From: Bacillota bacterium
Lineage (GTDB): Bacteria > Bacillota > Clostridia > Acetivibrionales > JAEZXR01
DNA: 64,000 nt
Assembly (NCBI GenBank): GCA_023419605.1
Contig: JAEZXR010000134.1
Span: 1 to 64,000, forward strand
Direction: 5' to 3'
Under the pieces are notes generated by a model. The model searched no databases and was not told where the DNA came from. It was given only the letters and a program-made list of their open reading frames with translations. Positions 35,187 to 44,001 of the stretch are shown one piece after another (within the stretch, counting starts at the first letter, position 1; each line of letters opens with the position of its first letter). The position numbers and the translations under genes are program-made.

Positions 35187-37583
35187 TTAACCCATGATCA
35201 CAACCACTTCATTCACGGACCCTTCCGCCTGCGGGGGAATGACTTCTGCAACAGCCTCTCCGTTCAAGGTTACTGATGTAACGCCTTTTTGCACGCTGTG
35301 GGGGTTACGAACAGTGATGTGGAAAGTAGCTCCCCGCCACTTGCGCGTAATCTCAAACTCCTTCCAATCCGCCGGCACACAGGGATCGATGACCATTCCG
35401 TCAAATTTGAAACGGACACCCAGCATCCAGTGGGTTGCTGCAAAATAAGCCCAGCCTGCGCTTCCGGTGAGCCACGGATGTCTTGCACGTCCATGTGCCG
35501 TATGGTCTCTGCCCATAATGAACTGGCAGTAGGAATAAGGTTCTGCCTGGCGGACCTCAATTTGAGCATTCTGGTTATAGGGTAGAAGCGCATCATAAAA
35601 CTTCATCGCCCTGTCACCTCGCCCCAGCTTGCACTCGGCAACCCACGCCCATGGATTGGGATGGCTGAATATAGCACCGTTTTCCTTGATTCCCCGGTAC
35701 ACACGGGTAACAAATCCTATGTCATCATTGGGCTTCGTATAGGAAGGCGCATTCAGATGAAGCCCATAGTCGGAGTAAAGATACTGATCTACCGCATCCA
35801 TACACATCCTGCCGCGCTCCTGGGAAGCTGCCCCGGATACGACCGCCCAGGTATTGGATTCCAGGTGCACCTTTCCTTCTTCATCCTCCTGTGTTCCGAT
35901 TTTTACCCCTTTTGAAGTAATTCCGCGGATATACCATTTTCCATCCCATAGGTTCTCCTCGCAGGTCTTTTTCACTCGCTCCGCAAGGGCTGCATACTTT
36001 TCTGCGTCGTCCTTTTTCCCCAGATACCCGGCTGCTTCGACAAAGGCTTCCAATGCCCAGTAATGCAGGAAGGAAACCATGGCACTTTCACCGCCGCCCA
36101 AATTCAGGCAGTCGTTCCAGTCGGCCCTCAGCCCCTTGCAGATTCCCGTCGCCCCCACCTGTTCAGCCGAAAAGTCCAGAATACGCTTCATATGTTCATA
36201 AACAGTGGCTTCGCCCCCATCGGCAAAAGGTACGCTCTCATCAAACAGGGCGGCTTCACCGGTCTCTTTTACAAATTCGCAAATGGAGCTTACCAGCCAA
36301 AGTGCGTCATCGGAGCAGGTATCCTTAAGTCCGTGGATGACATCCTGCATATTCGGCGTGGGTACAACGGTAGGAGACTTGAAGGCGGGAGTATTCTGTT
36401 TCTCAGGATTGAACCATTCAGGGTCGAAAAGATGCAGTCCGTACCCCATGCCCACCTGCCCCCGTAAAAGCTCGATAATACGCTGGCGGCACTTCTCAGG
36501 GTTGGAGTGAGGCACACACATTACATCCTGGGCGGTATCCCGATAGCCCAGGCCGGTTCTTCCCCCCACTTCAATAAAGGATGCAAAACGGGACCATACA
36601 ACGTTGGTTTCGGCCTGATACAGATTCCACAGGTTCAGCATGGTGTTCATGCCCTCGTGGGGAGTTTTGCACTGGAATACGGATAGTTTCCGTTCCCAGT
36701 ATTGGCGAAGCTCTTCAAACGCCTGATCGGTATTCACGGGATTTGAATATTTTCTCCTTATTTCCTTTCCTTTTTCCCGTTTCCCTACCCCCAGCATAAA
36801 TACAATACGGGTTTCCTGCCCCGGCGCAAGCGTCAGGCGCTTATGCAGCGATCCACAATGATTGCCTCCCAGTTCGTAGCTGCCGTGGCATTCTCCACGC
36901 TCGACAGCCACGGGATTGGTTTCGGTGCGGTAATTGCCCAGGAACTGGTCACGCAGGCAGTCAAAGCTGTCGGGCTCAAAGTTGGAAGCAAAGTAGTGAT
37001 ATTTCTCCGGGTCATAAAAGAGGTCATATTCGATAATGCCGTCCGCATAGTCGGAGCCGCTGGCATATAAGCTCATCTGGAAATTCTGGTTGTCCATGTC
37101 GATGTGGTGGAAGGAGAACTCCATGTAGGAAAAAATACTTAAATTACGCGTCTCGGAACCGGTGTTTTTGATCTTTACATCCCACAGCTCCACCTCATCG
37201 TTGATGGGAATGAAGAGAAGCTGCTCCGCATGGATATCACTGTAATCACACAGAAACCTGGAATAGGAAAGGCCATGACGGCACTGATAGGCAGCTTTGT
37301 CCAAATCCTTACCTACAGGCTGCCAGGATATGGTCCAATAATCTCCTGTTGCATCATCCCTCAGGTAAACGTAGTGCCCCGGCCGGTCCATCGGGACACT
37401 ATTGGGGCGGAACCGGGAAATTCGATGGTACTGGGCGGTTTTATAAAATAAATATCCGCCTGCATTCTGCGATATTACCGCACACAGATCCTTAACCCCC
37501 AGGTAATTCGTCCATGAAACAGGTACATCCGGTCGTTCAACCACATATTCTCTGTTCTCGTTATCAAAATAGCCATACTTCAT
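35187..37583 (-). CDS. chbP: GH94 phosphorylase, N,N'-diacetylchitobiose phosphorylase type
   Basis: Intracellular inverting phosphorylase, 798 residues, with no signal peptide. The N-terminus (MKYGYFDNENREYVVERPD, WTNYLG, NAGGYLFYKTAQYHRISRFR) and the segments WSRFASFIEVGGRTGLGYRD and DTAQDVMCVPHSNPEK follow, as I remember it, the Vibrio chitobiose phosphorylase rather than cellobiose phosphorylases, which have SRSASYYE and GMGFRDSNQD in this region. The catalytic Asp in GLRADWNDCLN is residue 491, close to Asp492 of the Vibrio enzyme. Expected reaction: (GlcNAc)2 + Pi to GlcNAc-1-P + GlcNAc. Operon order: ABC importer genes upstream, phosphohexomutase downstream. Generic annotation may call it cellobiose phosphorylase. 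Confidence 0.85.
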   Translation of the reverse strand: MKYGYFDNENREYVVERPDVPVSWTNYLGVKDLCAVISQNAGGYLFYKTAQYHRISRFRPNSVPMDRPGHYVYLRDDATGDYWTISWQPVGKDLDKAAYQCRHGLSYSRFLCDYSDIHAEQLLFIPINDEVELWDVKIKNTGSETRNLSIFSYMEFSFHHIDMDNQNFQMSLYASGSDYADGIIEYDLFYDPEKYHYFASNFEPDSFDCLRDQFLGNYRTETNPVAVERGECHGSYELGGNHCGSLHKRLTLAPGQETRIVFMLGVGKREKGKEIRRKYSNPVNTDQAFEELRQYWERKLSVFQCKTPHEGMNTMLNLWNLYQAETNVVWSRFASFIEVGGRTGLGYRDTAQDVMCVPHSNPEKCRQRIIELLRGQVGMGYGLHLFDPEWFNPEKQNTPAFKSPTVVPTPNMQDVIHGLKDTCSDDALWLVSSICEFVKETGEAALFDESVPFADGGEATVYEHMKRILDFSAEQVGATGICKGLRADWNDCLNLGGGESAMVSFLHYWALEAFVEAAGYLGKKDDAEKYAALAERVKKTCEENLWDGKWYIRGITSKGVKIGTQEDEEGKVHLESNTWAVVSGAASQERGRMCMDAVDQYLYSDYGLHLNAPSYTKPNDDIGFVTRVYRGIKENGAIFSHPNPWAWVAECKLGRGDRAMKFYDALLPYNQNAQIEVRQAEPYSYCQFIMGRDHTAHGRARHPWLTGSAGWAYFAATHWMLGVRFKFDGMVIDPCVPADWKEFEITRKWRGATFHITVRNPHSVQKGVTSVTLNGEAVAEVIPPQAEGSVNEVVVIMG

Positions 37584-37720
37584 CTTGATCGCTCCTTTTT
37601 CTATTTCTTAGGCAGGTTATGTTTTGCTGCAGCCCTTGTCCTTCGGCCTGGCCAGGAATCAGCGGACCTGCCTTTTGCTCCAATGTCATCTGCTTTAAAA
37701 TTTCTTCCACTTCATCCTTC

Positions 37721-38605
37721 TCATCCTTTCACAGCTCCGGCCGTCATTCCCTTGATCACATATTGCTGTGAAAAGGCGTAGAGGATCAACACCGGAATAA
37801 TCGTAATAAATACCGCCGCCATCATGGCACCGTAGTTAACGCTGAACATGGAGGAAACATTGGACAGTACCACGCAAATGGGCTGTAGGGTTTTCTGCGG
37901 AAGGTATACCAGGGATAGTAACAGATCATTATAGGACCATAGGAAAATCAGAATCGCCGTAGTTGCAAAAGCAGGGATGGAGATAGGGAAAATAATCCTG
38001 AAAAATATCCTTGGAATTCCTGCCCCCTCAACTAAAGCCGCCTCTTCCAGTTCCTTGGGTATGGTTGCCATAAACCCCATGAGTACAATCACCGCAAAGG
38101 AAATGTTGGCAGCTGTCTGGGGAATGATCAGCGCAAAATAAGTTCCATACACTTTGAGCTCTCTGAGAATCCAAAACACGGGCACGATAATGGCAAATTG
38201 GGGAACCAGCATACCCGCATACAGGAAGGAGTTAACAACTCCCTTATATTTAAATTCAAATCTCGACAGGGCAAATGCGGCAAAGCCTCCGAGAAACAGG
38301 GAGAAAAACACTACAGAGCCTGAGATGATCAGGCTGTTGATAAACGCCCGGTCGATCTTTGCGTAGTTAAACACGCTTTTGAAATTTTCCAGTCGCAGTG
38401 AAGTAGCAATGGAAAGCGAGTTGGATAAAATATCACCGGAAGGCTTGAAAGAATTGTTTGCTACCCACAGCAGCGGAAACAGCGTAGTAAGTGCCCACAA
38501 TATCAATACTGTATAGACAATAATACCGGAAAGAGTGATCTTATCTTTCCTTTTTGCTTTTTTTCCAACATAAGCAGGCCCGGTCTCCATTTGTGCCTGT
38601 TTCAT
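37721..38605 (-). CDS. Carbohydrate ABC transporter permease (MalG-type)
   Basis: About 294 residues with six membrane helices and the binding-protein-dependent transport EAA loop EELEEAALVEGAGIPRIFFR near residue 190. It ends with the MalG-like VIKGMTAGAVKG. Of the clustered ATGs, the one at 38605 (MKQAQMETG) has AAAGGA at a good distance; one at 38614 overlaps that site. It pairs with the MalF-type gene 23 bases upstream and the lipoprotein gene before it. No ATPase gene is present, so a shared MsmX-type ATPase elsewhere is likely. Confidence 0.92.
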   Translation of the reverse strand: MKQAQMETGPAYVGKKAKRKDKITLSGIIVYTVLILWALTTLFPLLWVANNSFKPSGDILSNSLSIATSLRLENFKSVFNYAKIDRAFINSLIISGSVVFFSLFLGGFAAFALSRFEFKYKGVVNSFLYAGMLVPQFAIIVPVFWILRELKVYGTYFALIIPQTAANISFAVIVLMGFMATIPKELEEAALVEGAGIPRIFFRIIFPISIPAFATTAILIFLWSYNDLLLSLVYLPQKTLQPICVVLSNVSSMFSVNYGAMMAAVFITIIPVLILYAFSQQYVIKGMTAGAVKG

Positions 38606-38636
38606 TTCCATCATCCTTTCTTTAAAAACCGAACCT

Positions 38637-39503
38637 CTATAACGTCACGGATTCTCTCTTCAACAGTTTATTCGCCATTATGGACAGTAGTACTCCCAGC
38701 ACAATAATGAGGACAGAAATAGTGGCTCCATAGGAAAATACCTGGTCCGTGAAGGTTTTTCTGTACATATAGGTGCTCAAAAGCTCAGTGGCATTTAACG
38801 GTCCCCCTTTGGTGATAACCCAAATAGTGTCAAACGTCTTCAGCACACCGGTAATAATCAACATGACAGAGGTAGTGATCACATCCCAGATCAGGGGGAT
38901 CACGATGTAAATGGTTTTCTTTACTCCTGTAATGCCCTCTAATTGGGCTGATTCGTAGATTTCGTCCGGAATCTTGCTAATGGCCGTGAGCATGATCACA
39001 AAGTAAAGCCCTACATATTGCCATATGGTCGGGACCAATACCAGTGTGAGAGATCGTGTTTCGTTGAGCCATACCTGTTTCTCAAGGCCCAACTGCGTGA
39101 GAAGCGAATTCAGCATTCCGTAATCGTATCCATAAATGAGAGAAAACATCAGTCCTATAGCGGTACCGGATATAACGACCGGAAAAAAGAACACGGTCCG
39201 GAAAAACTTGTACCCCCTTTTCACCGAATCCAGCATAACGGCAAGAATTACGGAAAGGCCCACTTGGAATATAACCGCGAATACCAGTAAAATAAAAGTA
39301 TTAATGAGTGCTTTTCCTATAATAGGATCAGAGAGCATTCGGGTATAATTATCCCATCCGATAAACTTTGCCTTGGAATATCCGTCGAATTGCGTAAAGC
39401 TGTAATAAAAATTCCGTCCCAAGGGATAATACAGGAACAATGCCACCAGCAAAAGTGTCGGTGCAAGAAACAGTGCTACATACCTTTTGTCCTTTAAAAC
39501 CAT
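38637..39503 (-). CDS. Carbohydrate ABC transporter permease (MalF-type)
   Basis: 288 residues, six membrane helices, first span FLAPTLLLVALFLYYPLGRNFYYS typical of sugar-importer permeases. The EAA motif is in EIYESAQLEGITGVKKTIYI near residue 190. AAAGGAG lies 8 bases before ATG. Middle gene of the importer lipoprotein-MalF-MalG; together they form the pore for the sugar used by the GH94 phosphorylase. Confidence 0.92.
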   Translation of the reverse strand: MVLKDKRYVALFLAPTLLLVALFLYYPLGRNFYYSFTQFDGYSKAKFIGWDNYTRMLSDPIIGKALINTFILLVFAVIFQVGLSVILAVMLDSVKRGYKFFRTVFFFPVVISGTAIGLMFSLIYGYDYGMLNSLLTQLGLEKQVWLNETRSLTLVLVPTIWQYVGLYFVIMLTAISKIPDEIYESAQLEGITGVKKTIYIVIPLIWDVITTSVMLIITGVLKTFDTIWVITKGGPLNATELLSTYMYRKTFTDQVFSYGATISVLIIVLGVLLSIMANKLLKRESVTL

Positions 39504-39583
39504 CTGATCAACTCCTTTGACAAATAACAGCTAGGTAAGTCCACCTTACCTAACTGTTACTTTCAAACTGATTCAATTATTTT

Positions 39584-40876
39584 TTACTTTTTAACAAGCT
39601 TCAGGGATTCATTCAAAAGTTCCTCTGCGGATTTCTTACCTGTCACTGCATAGGCGAGGTTCTTCCTTATATTGGTGAAGGCTTCCTTGTCGATTCTGTC
39701 TCCGAAGGGGAAGCTGACGCTGGTTGCCCCGGCAAACATATCCAATCCGGATTTTGCTACGGGAGATGCAGCCCCGGTATCGATCTTAACGCCCGGAATA
39801 CCTGCCTTTTCTGTCAGTGTCTTCACGATTTCGGGAGATGACATGTACTTCAGCAGCTTCAAAGGCAATCCGTTCTTTTTGTCGTTCTGGTCTTTGCTAA
39901 GGTAAAATCCGGTTCCGAATCCTCCGATTACATCTTTGGGACCTGCTTTTCCATCCTTAATTACAGGGAAGTAGGTAACCACCGTATTCTTTGTATCCTT
40001 CACCTGTCCAACAGACCAGGACCCATTGATCATCATAGCCGCCTTTTTGTCATAGAACAGATTTCTCGCTGCCTCATCACTGATGGTCAATGCATCCTTA
40101 GGAAATGCCCCTTTTTCATAGTATTCCTTCAGCGCCGCTATACCCTTTGCCCAATCCGCAGGTACGGTATTCTTGAACTCTGCTGCGTGCCCTTCCTTAC
40201 CGGCGGCAGACAGTACGAAGTACTCCAGAAGGTAGTAGGATTCATCAATGGAAGCACCGATAGGAATAATGTCCTTTGCTTTAAAGGTGTCTACCGCTTT
40301 GTTGAATTCTTCGAAATTTGTGGGTACTTTCAAGCCATTGGCGTCGAAGAGGTCCTTGTTTACAAACAAGGCTTCGTAGAAGCCGACCACCGGTATGGAG
40401 TATACTTTTCCATTCTGCTTTCCTGCTTCGATGGCTCCTGGTGTTATGCTTCCACTCCACCCGGTATCTTTCTTAAGCTCTTCGTCAAAGGTGAAAAGCT
40501 TGCCGGAGTCGATGAGAGGCTTTGCGTCCGAACCATTATAGAACCATAGGAAATCCGGTTCATTTCCTGACGCAAAATCGGTTTTAACCTTTGTACGTAA
40601 TGCGTCATTGGCATCCGGGGTGGATTCATCAATAATTTCCACATTGGAGTTTTGCTCCTGGAACTTCTTCAGTGTTGCCTGCCAGGCTGGCTTGAAGGGG
40701 TCTTCACCCACTGCAAAGGATACTACCCGCATGGTGGTTTTCTGCGCCTTTTGATTCGCATTGCTATTTGTTTCGCCAACCTTTTTAGGTTCATTGGACG
40801 AGCCGCATCCTGCGAACAGGGATACGCCCATGGCCAATGCCAACATCGCAGCGCCGGTCCTCACACTTCTTTTCAT
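39584..40876 (-). CDS. Sugar ABC transporter substrate-binding lipoprotein
   Basis: 430 residues, family 1 extracellular solute-binding protein. A lipoprotein signal peptide ends in LFAGC with the lipid-bearing Cys at residue 24, followed by a Ser/Asn/Lys-rich tether. The mature protein has the usual two-lobed segments (LDMFAGATSVSFPFGDR, FYNGSDAKPLIDSGKLF, KKAAMMINGSWSVGQVK). The start is the ATG at 40876 with GGGGAGAG upstream; the open frame extends to 40960 through promoter sequence. First gene of the importer-phosphorylase-mutase operon. Ligand predicted to be chitobiose or another beta-disaccharide from context only. Confidence 0.92.
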   Translation of the reverse strand: MKRSVRTGAAMLALAMGVSLFAGCGSSNEPKKVGETNSNANQKAQKTTMRVVSFAVGEDPFKPAWQATLKKFQEQNSNVEIIDESTPDANDALRTKVKTDFASGNEPDFLWFYNGSDAKPLIDSGKLFTFDEELKKDTGWSGSITPGAIEAGKQNGKVYSIPVVGFYEALFVNKDLFDANGLKVPTNFEEFNKAVDTFKAKDIIPIGASIDESYYLLEYFVLSAAGKEGHAAEFKNTVPADWAKGIAALKEYYEKGAFPKDALTISDEAARNLFYDKKAAMMINGSWSVGQVKDTKNTVVTYFPVIKDGKAGPKDVIGGFGTGFYLSKDQNDKKNGLPLKLLKYMSSPEIVKTLTEKAGIPGVKIDTGAASPVAKSGLDMFAGATSVSFPFGDRIDKEAFTNIRKNLAYAVTGKKSAEELLNESLKLVKK

Positions 40877-41017
40877 ATTTCTCTCCCCTTTTTTTAAGAT
40901 CTGTTGTATACTTTTATTATAGATTTTTGTATAAAAATATAAATACGGTAGTTTTGGCATATCTTGTTCTATATTGGCAAGATGGACAATTCTACTTACA
41001 CTCTATGTACTTTTTTA

Positions 41018-41039
41018 AGTTATATTGTACAATATAACT
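41018..41039. promoter_or_regulatory. 22-bp perfect palindrome between importer operon and yesM-like gene
   Basis: AGTTATATTG followed by TACAATATAACT gives a perfect 22-bp inverted repeat in the 268-base region separating the divergent lipoprotein and sensor-kinase genes. It is a likely operator for control of one or both directions. The minus-strand promoter ahead of the lipoprotein gene has a TATAAT (complement of 40914-40919) but no good -35, in line with activation by a regulator such as the YesN-type protein. Confidence 0.55.
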
Positions 41040-41144
41040 AGAGTATTCCTTTACCGCGGAGATACAAGCTCTTTCCGGTAAACGATCCGTGCCCCATGGC
41101 TGAATATATATGTCTGTATTTTATCACATTGGAGGAAAGAAACA

Positions 41145-42968
41145 ATGAGAGCGATCCGAAGATTTTTAGCCTTCAACTTATCCATAAAAAATAAACTGTT
41201 CTTGTTGATCTTTGTACTTCTGGCTTATTCAACCCTCGTCACAGGGTATTTTGGCTACAAGGGGTATGCCCAAAAGTTTGAAGATAAAATGGTATCCTAC
41301 TCCCGGGATAGCTCGGGTGAAATTATTGCTCAGCTTAACAATAATATTGAAAATATAAACTCCTTTTCACAGCAGATCTTATCCAGTGAATTTATTTACG
41401 ATACGTATCTGAAGTTTATACTCACCGATAATCTGGATAATATCGAGGAAAGAAATTTGAAAATCACCCTCGAACAGTATCTGCGCTCCATCCTTTTATC
41501 CAGAACCGAGACGGATGCGGTTATTTTCCGATTTATTAAGAATGAACGAAACTTTTTCGTCAGTAAAAACTATGCAGATCATGATTATTCAAAGATTATA
41601 ACCGACAGACTCCTGCAGAAGCTTAAAAGCAACGGTCAAAAACCCCTCTGGTTCTTCGACACAAGTGATCCGAAAGGTCCTGCCATCTACCATGCCCGTA
41701 TGGTTTACCACAGGGACACGGGAGAGGAAATCGGGATGTTCGCCTATAAGATCAACACGGCGAAATTTTTCAGCCTGTTTAATGATTTTGCCAAAAGCAG
41801 GACACAGAATATAAGCCTCTTTGACCTGGAAGGCAATGAACTTCTCAGCTTTAACTATTTTCAGGGAGACTATGAATCCGCCATCCATTATCTCCTTAAT
41901 CCGGCTGTTGAAACCGGCGTTTACATGCAAAACTTTGAAAAGGACAAATATTACTTTGTCCTGGATGAAATACCGGCCCTCAACTGGAGAGTCATGGTGA
42001 CCCTCTCTACCCAAATTATGCTGAAGGATATGCGAATGGTTCGAACTGTCGTAATCTCCTTGTGCCTCGTCACACTGCCCATATGGATTGTGCTGATAAA
42101 CTTTTTATATATCAGCATTATCAAACCCTTAAACCGCCTGGTAAGCAATATGAAGCAGCTGGAAATCGGAAATCTGGGCGTTCGAATGGAAAGCAAGAGA
42201 AGAGATGAACTGGGCTTTGTATTTCGAACCTTTAATAAAATGTCGGAGGAAATCAAAAATCTCATCAACCGTGTTTATAAAGAGGAACTGGCAATGAAGG
42301 ATGCAGAAATCAAATCCCTGCAAGCCCAGATCAATCCTCATTTTCTTTACAATACTTTGGAAGCGATAAAATGGAAAGCACGCATGTCCGGCGTTGATGA
42401 AATCGACGAGATGGTTTCCGCCCTCTCCACCATCATTGATGCAAACCTCAACCGCAGCAACGAGAAACTCATCACCATCCGGAACGAAATACACTATCTG
42501 GATAACTATATACTGCTTATAAAAAAGAGGTTTGGTAAAAAAATCGACTTTAGCTTTGATGTGCAGGAAGAAGTAATGAACTACCGAATTCCAAAGCTCC
42601 TGATACAGCCCATCGTCGAGAATGCGGTGTACCACGGGGTTGAAATGAAAAAAGGAAGCGGTATTATCGAATTGAAGATCCAAGCTGAGGGGGATTCTCT
42701 GGTAATCATTGTATCGGATGACGGAGTCGGTATTGAAGAGGAAAAGCGGGTAAAGCTGCAGGAAATCCTTGAGCAGGTAACCTCCAGCGCTGACTACCTT
42801 GCCAATGAATCCAGTACAAAAATCGGTATTATCAATGTTCACAAACGGATACGTTTACTGTTTGGTGATCGATACGGTTTAAAAATAGAAAGCACCTCCG
42901 GGCAGGGCACTACCATAACACTCACCCTCCCCTGCGAATCGGCAGAAAAAACATTAGCAGCTTGTTGA
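41145..42968 (+). CDS. Two-component sensor histidine kinase (YesM/LytS type)
   Basis: 607 residues. A first membrane span near residues 17-38 and a second near 290-320 enclose an extracellular sensor region of about 250 residues. Then come a HAMP domain (PLNRLVSNMKQLEIGNLGVR), the His_kinase domain with phospho-His399 in AQINPHFLYNTLEAIKWKA, and a GHKL ATPase domain (LIQPIVENAVYHGVEMKKGS, VSDDGVGIEEE). This class senses extracellular sugars in Firmicutes. GGAGGAAAG lies before ATG. It is followed by the response-regulator gene after 13 bases and faces the sugar importer operon, its likely target. Confidence 0.93.
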   Translation: MRAIRRFLAFNLSIKNKLFLLIFVLLAYSTLVTGYFGYKGYAQKFEDKMVSYSRDSSGEIIAQLNNNIENINSFSQQILSSEFIYDTYLKFILTDNLDNIEERNLKITLEQYLRSILLSRTETDAVIFRFIKNERNFFVSKNYADHDYSKIITDRLLQKLKSNGQKPLWFFDTSDPKGPAIYHARMVYHRDTGEEIGMFAYKINTAKFFSLFNDFAKSRTQNISLFDLEGNELLSFNYFQGDYESAIHYLLNPAVETGVYMQNFEKDKYYFVLDEIPALNWRVMVTLSTQIMLKDMRMVRTVVISLCLVTLPIWIVLINFLYISIIKPLNRLVSNMKQLEIGNLGVRMESKRRDELGFVFRTFNKMSEEIKNLINRVYKEELAMKDAEIKSLQAQINPHFLYNTLEAIKWKARMSGVDEIDEMVSALSTIIDANLNRSNEKLITIRNEIHYLDNYILLIKKRFGKKIDFSFDVQEEVMNYRIPKLLIQPIVENAVYHGVEMKKGSGIIELKIQAEGDSLVIIVSDDGVGIEEEKRVKLQEILEQVTSSADYLANESSTKIGIINVHKRIRLLFGDRYGLKIESTSGQGTTITLTLPCESAEKTLAAC

Positions 42969-42981
42969 AAGGAGAGAACTC

Positions 42982-43800
42982 ATGTTTAAGATCTTGATCA
43001 TTGATGACGAGGAAATCATTCGTGAAGGCTTGATAAAAACTATACAATGGGAGGAAATATCCTGCGTAGTGGCTGGCGAAGCAGAGGATGGCGATGAAGG
43101 GATGTGTCTCATTGACTCACTGAAACCGGATATTGTTTTGACAGATATACGCATGCCCGGAATCGATGGCCTTACAATGATTTCAAAAATCCGAGAAAGA
43201 AAACATGACTGTAAAATTATCATTCTAACCGGTTACAGGGAATTTGAATATGCCCAGGAAGCGGTCCGTCTGGGAGCCTTTCGGTTTTTGCTGAAACCCG
43301 TTAGGACTGAGGAGCTTTTATCCTCCATTCATCAGGCCATTGAGGAAATTCGGTATAAGAAGTCCCTGGATGAAGAATTTAGTCATATGCGGAAAAAGGT
43401 GCGAAAATACTACGGCATTGATGAAACACAACTAGCTCCTGAGGAAAAATCTGCTTCCGTTGATAATACCAGTTATATTATAAACGCTGTCCTTACCTAC
43501 CTCCGCGACAATTATTCAAGTGATATCGATTTGAAAACCCTTGCAGAAAAGCTCTATGTGAGCACCTGGCATCTTAGCAAGCTTTTAAAAAAGGAAACAG
43601 GCAGCACTTTTATCGATTTGCTGAATACCATACGGATTGAGGAAGCAAAGAAACAGCTGCGCAACCCCCGGTATAAGGTATATGAAATTGCGGAAGCTGT
43701 GGGCTTTAGCGATGTCCCCTATTTTACAAAGCTTTTTAAAAAGCTTACAGGCATAACTCCCATGGAATATCGGAATAAGTTCTGTAATCTCCTTGAATAA
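42982..43800 (+). CDS. AraC-type response regulator (YesN type)
   Basis: 272 residues: a receiver domain with phospho-acceptor Asp55 in IVLTDIRMPGIDG and the conserved Lys in FRFLLKPVRTEELL, then a linker and a C-terminal double AraC helix-turn-helix (DIDLKTLAEKLYVSTWHLSKLLKKETG, VYEIAEAVGFSDVPYFTKLFKK, ITPMEYR). It is shorter than many YesN proteins because the middle linker is reduced. AAAGGAGAG lies before ATG. Cognate to the kinase upstream and expected to activate the divergent importer-phosphorylase operon. Confidence 0.93.
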   Translation: MFKILIIDDEEIIREGLIKTIQWEEISCVVAGEAEDGDEGMCLIDSLKPDIVLTDIRMPGIDGLTMISKIRERKHDCKIIILTGYREFEYAQEAVRLGAFRFLLKPVRTEELLSSIHQAIEEIRYKKSLDEEFSHMRKKVRKYYGIDETQLAPEEKSASVDNTSYIINAVLTYLRDNYSSDIDLKTLAEKLYVSTWHLSKLLKKETGSTFIDLLNTIRIEEAKKQLRNPRYKVYEIAEAVGFSDVPYFTKLFKKLTGITPMEYRNKFCNLLE

Positions 43801-43869
43801 ATTTTTGTTTCAAGTCGTTACATCCCGGGTATATATTCATCAGAAACCATGAATAACGGGGTGTGAACC

Positions 43870-43950
43870 ATGAAACAATTAACTCTGTATAAGAAAGTTG
43901 CAGGGACTCTCATCACAGCCCTTGCAGTTGCAAGTTTGTTCATTAAATAA
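43870..43950 (+). CDS. Short hydrophobic peptide, 26 aa
   Basis: ATG at 43870, TAA at 43948-43950. The peptide is MKQLTLYKKVAGT followed by the hydrophobic LITALAVASLFIK: a basic start plus one membrane-inserting or amphipathic helix. GGGGTG lies 6 bases before ATG, and a strong terminator starts 11 bases after the stop. It follows the response-regulator gene by 69 bases. The N-terminal character recalls the leader of AgrD-type autoinducer precursors or type I toxin peptides, but there is no cysteine-containing signal part and no AgrB neighbour. Could be a stand-alone small membrane peptide. Confidence 0.45.
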   Translation: MKQLTLYKKVAGTLITALAVASLFIK

Positions 43951-43960
43951 CATAATAGTT

Positions 43961-43994
43961 AACCCGGCGGAATTTTCATTCCGCCGGGTTTTAA
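43961..43994. terminator. Terminator between yesN-like region and SGNH hydrolase gene
   Basis: Stem AACCCGGCGGAA/TTCCGCCGGGTT with a 6-base loop, followed on the plus strand by TTAAATTT. It lies between convergent genes. Confidence 0.8.
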
Positions 43995-44001
43995 ATTTAC
44001 T

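Noticed and set aside
35187..37583. Cellobiose phosphorylase
   Set aside because: The diagnostic segment lacks the GMGFRDSNQD-type motif of cellobiose phosphorylases and matches the diacetylchitobiose enzyme instead. The general family (GH94) is certain.
43870..43950. AgrD autoinducer precursor
   Set aside because: No cysteine-containing signal segment or acidic tail and no AgrB protease nearby; kept only as an unexplained small peptide.
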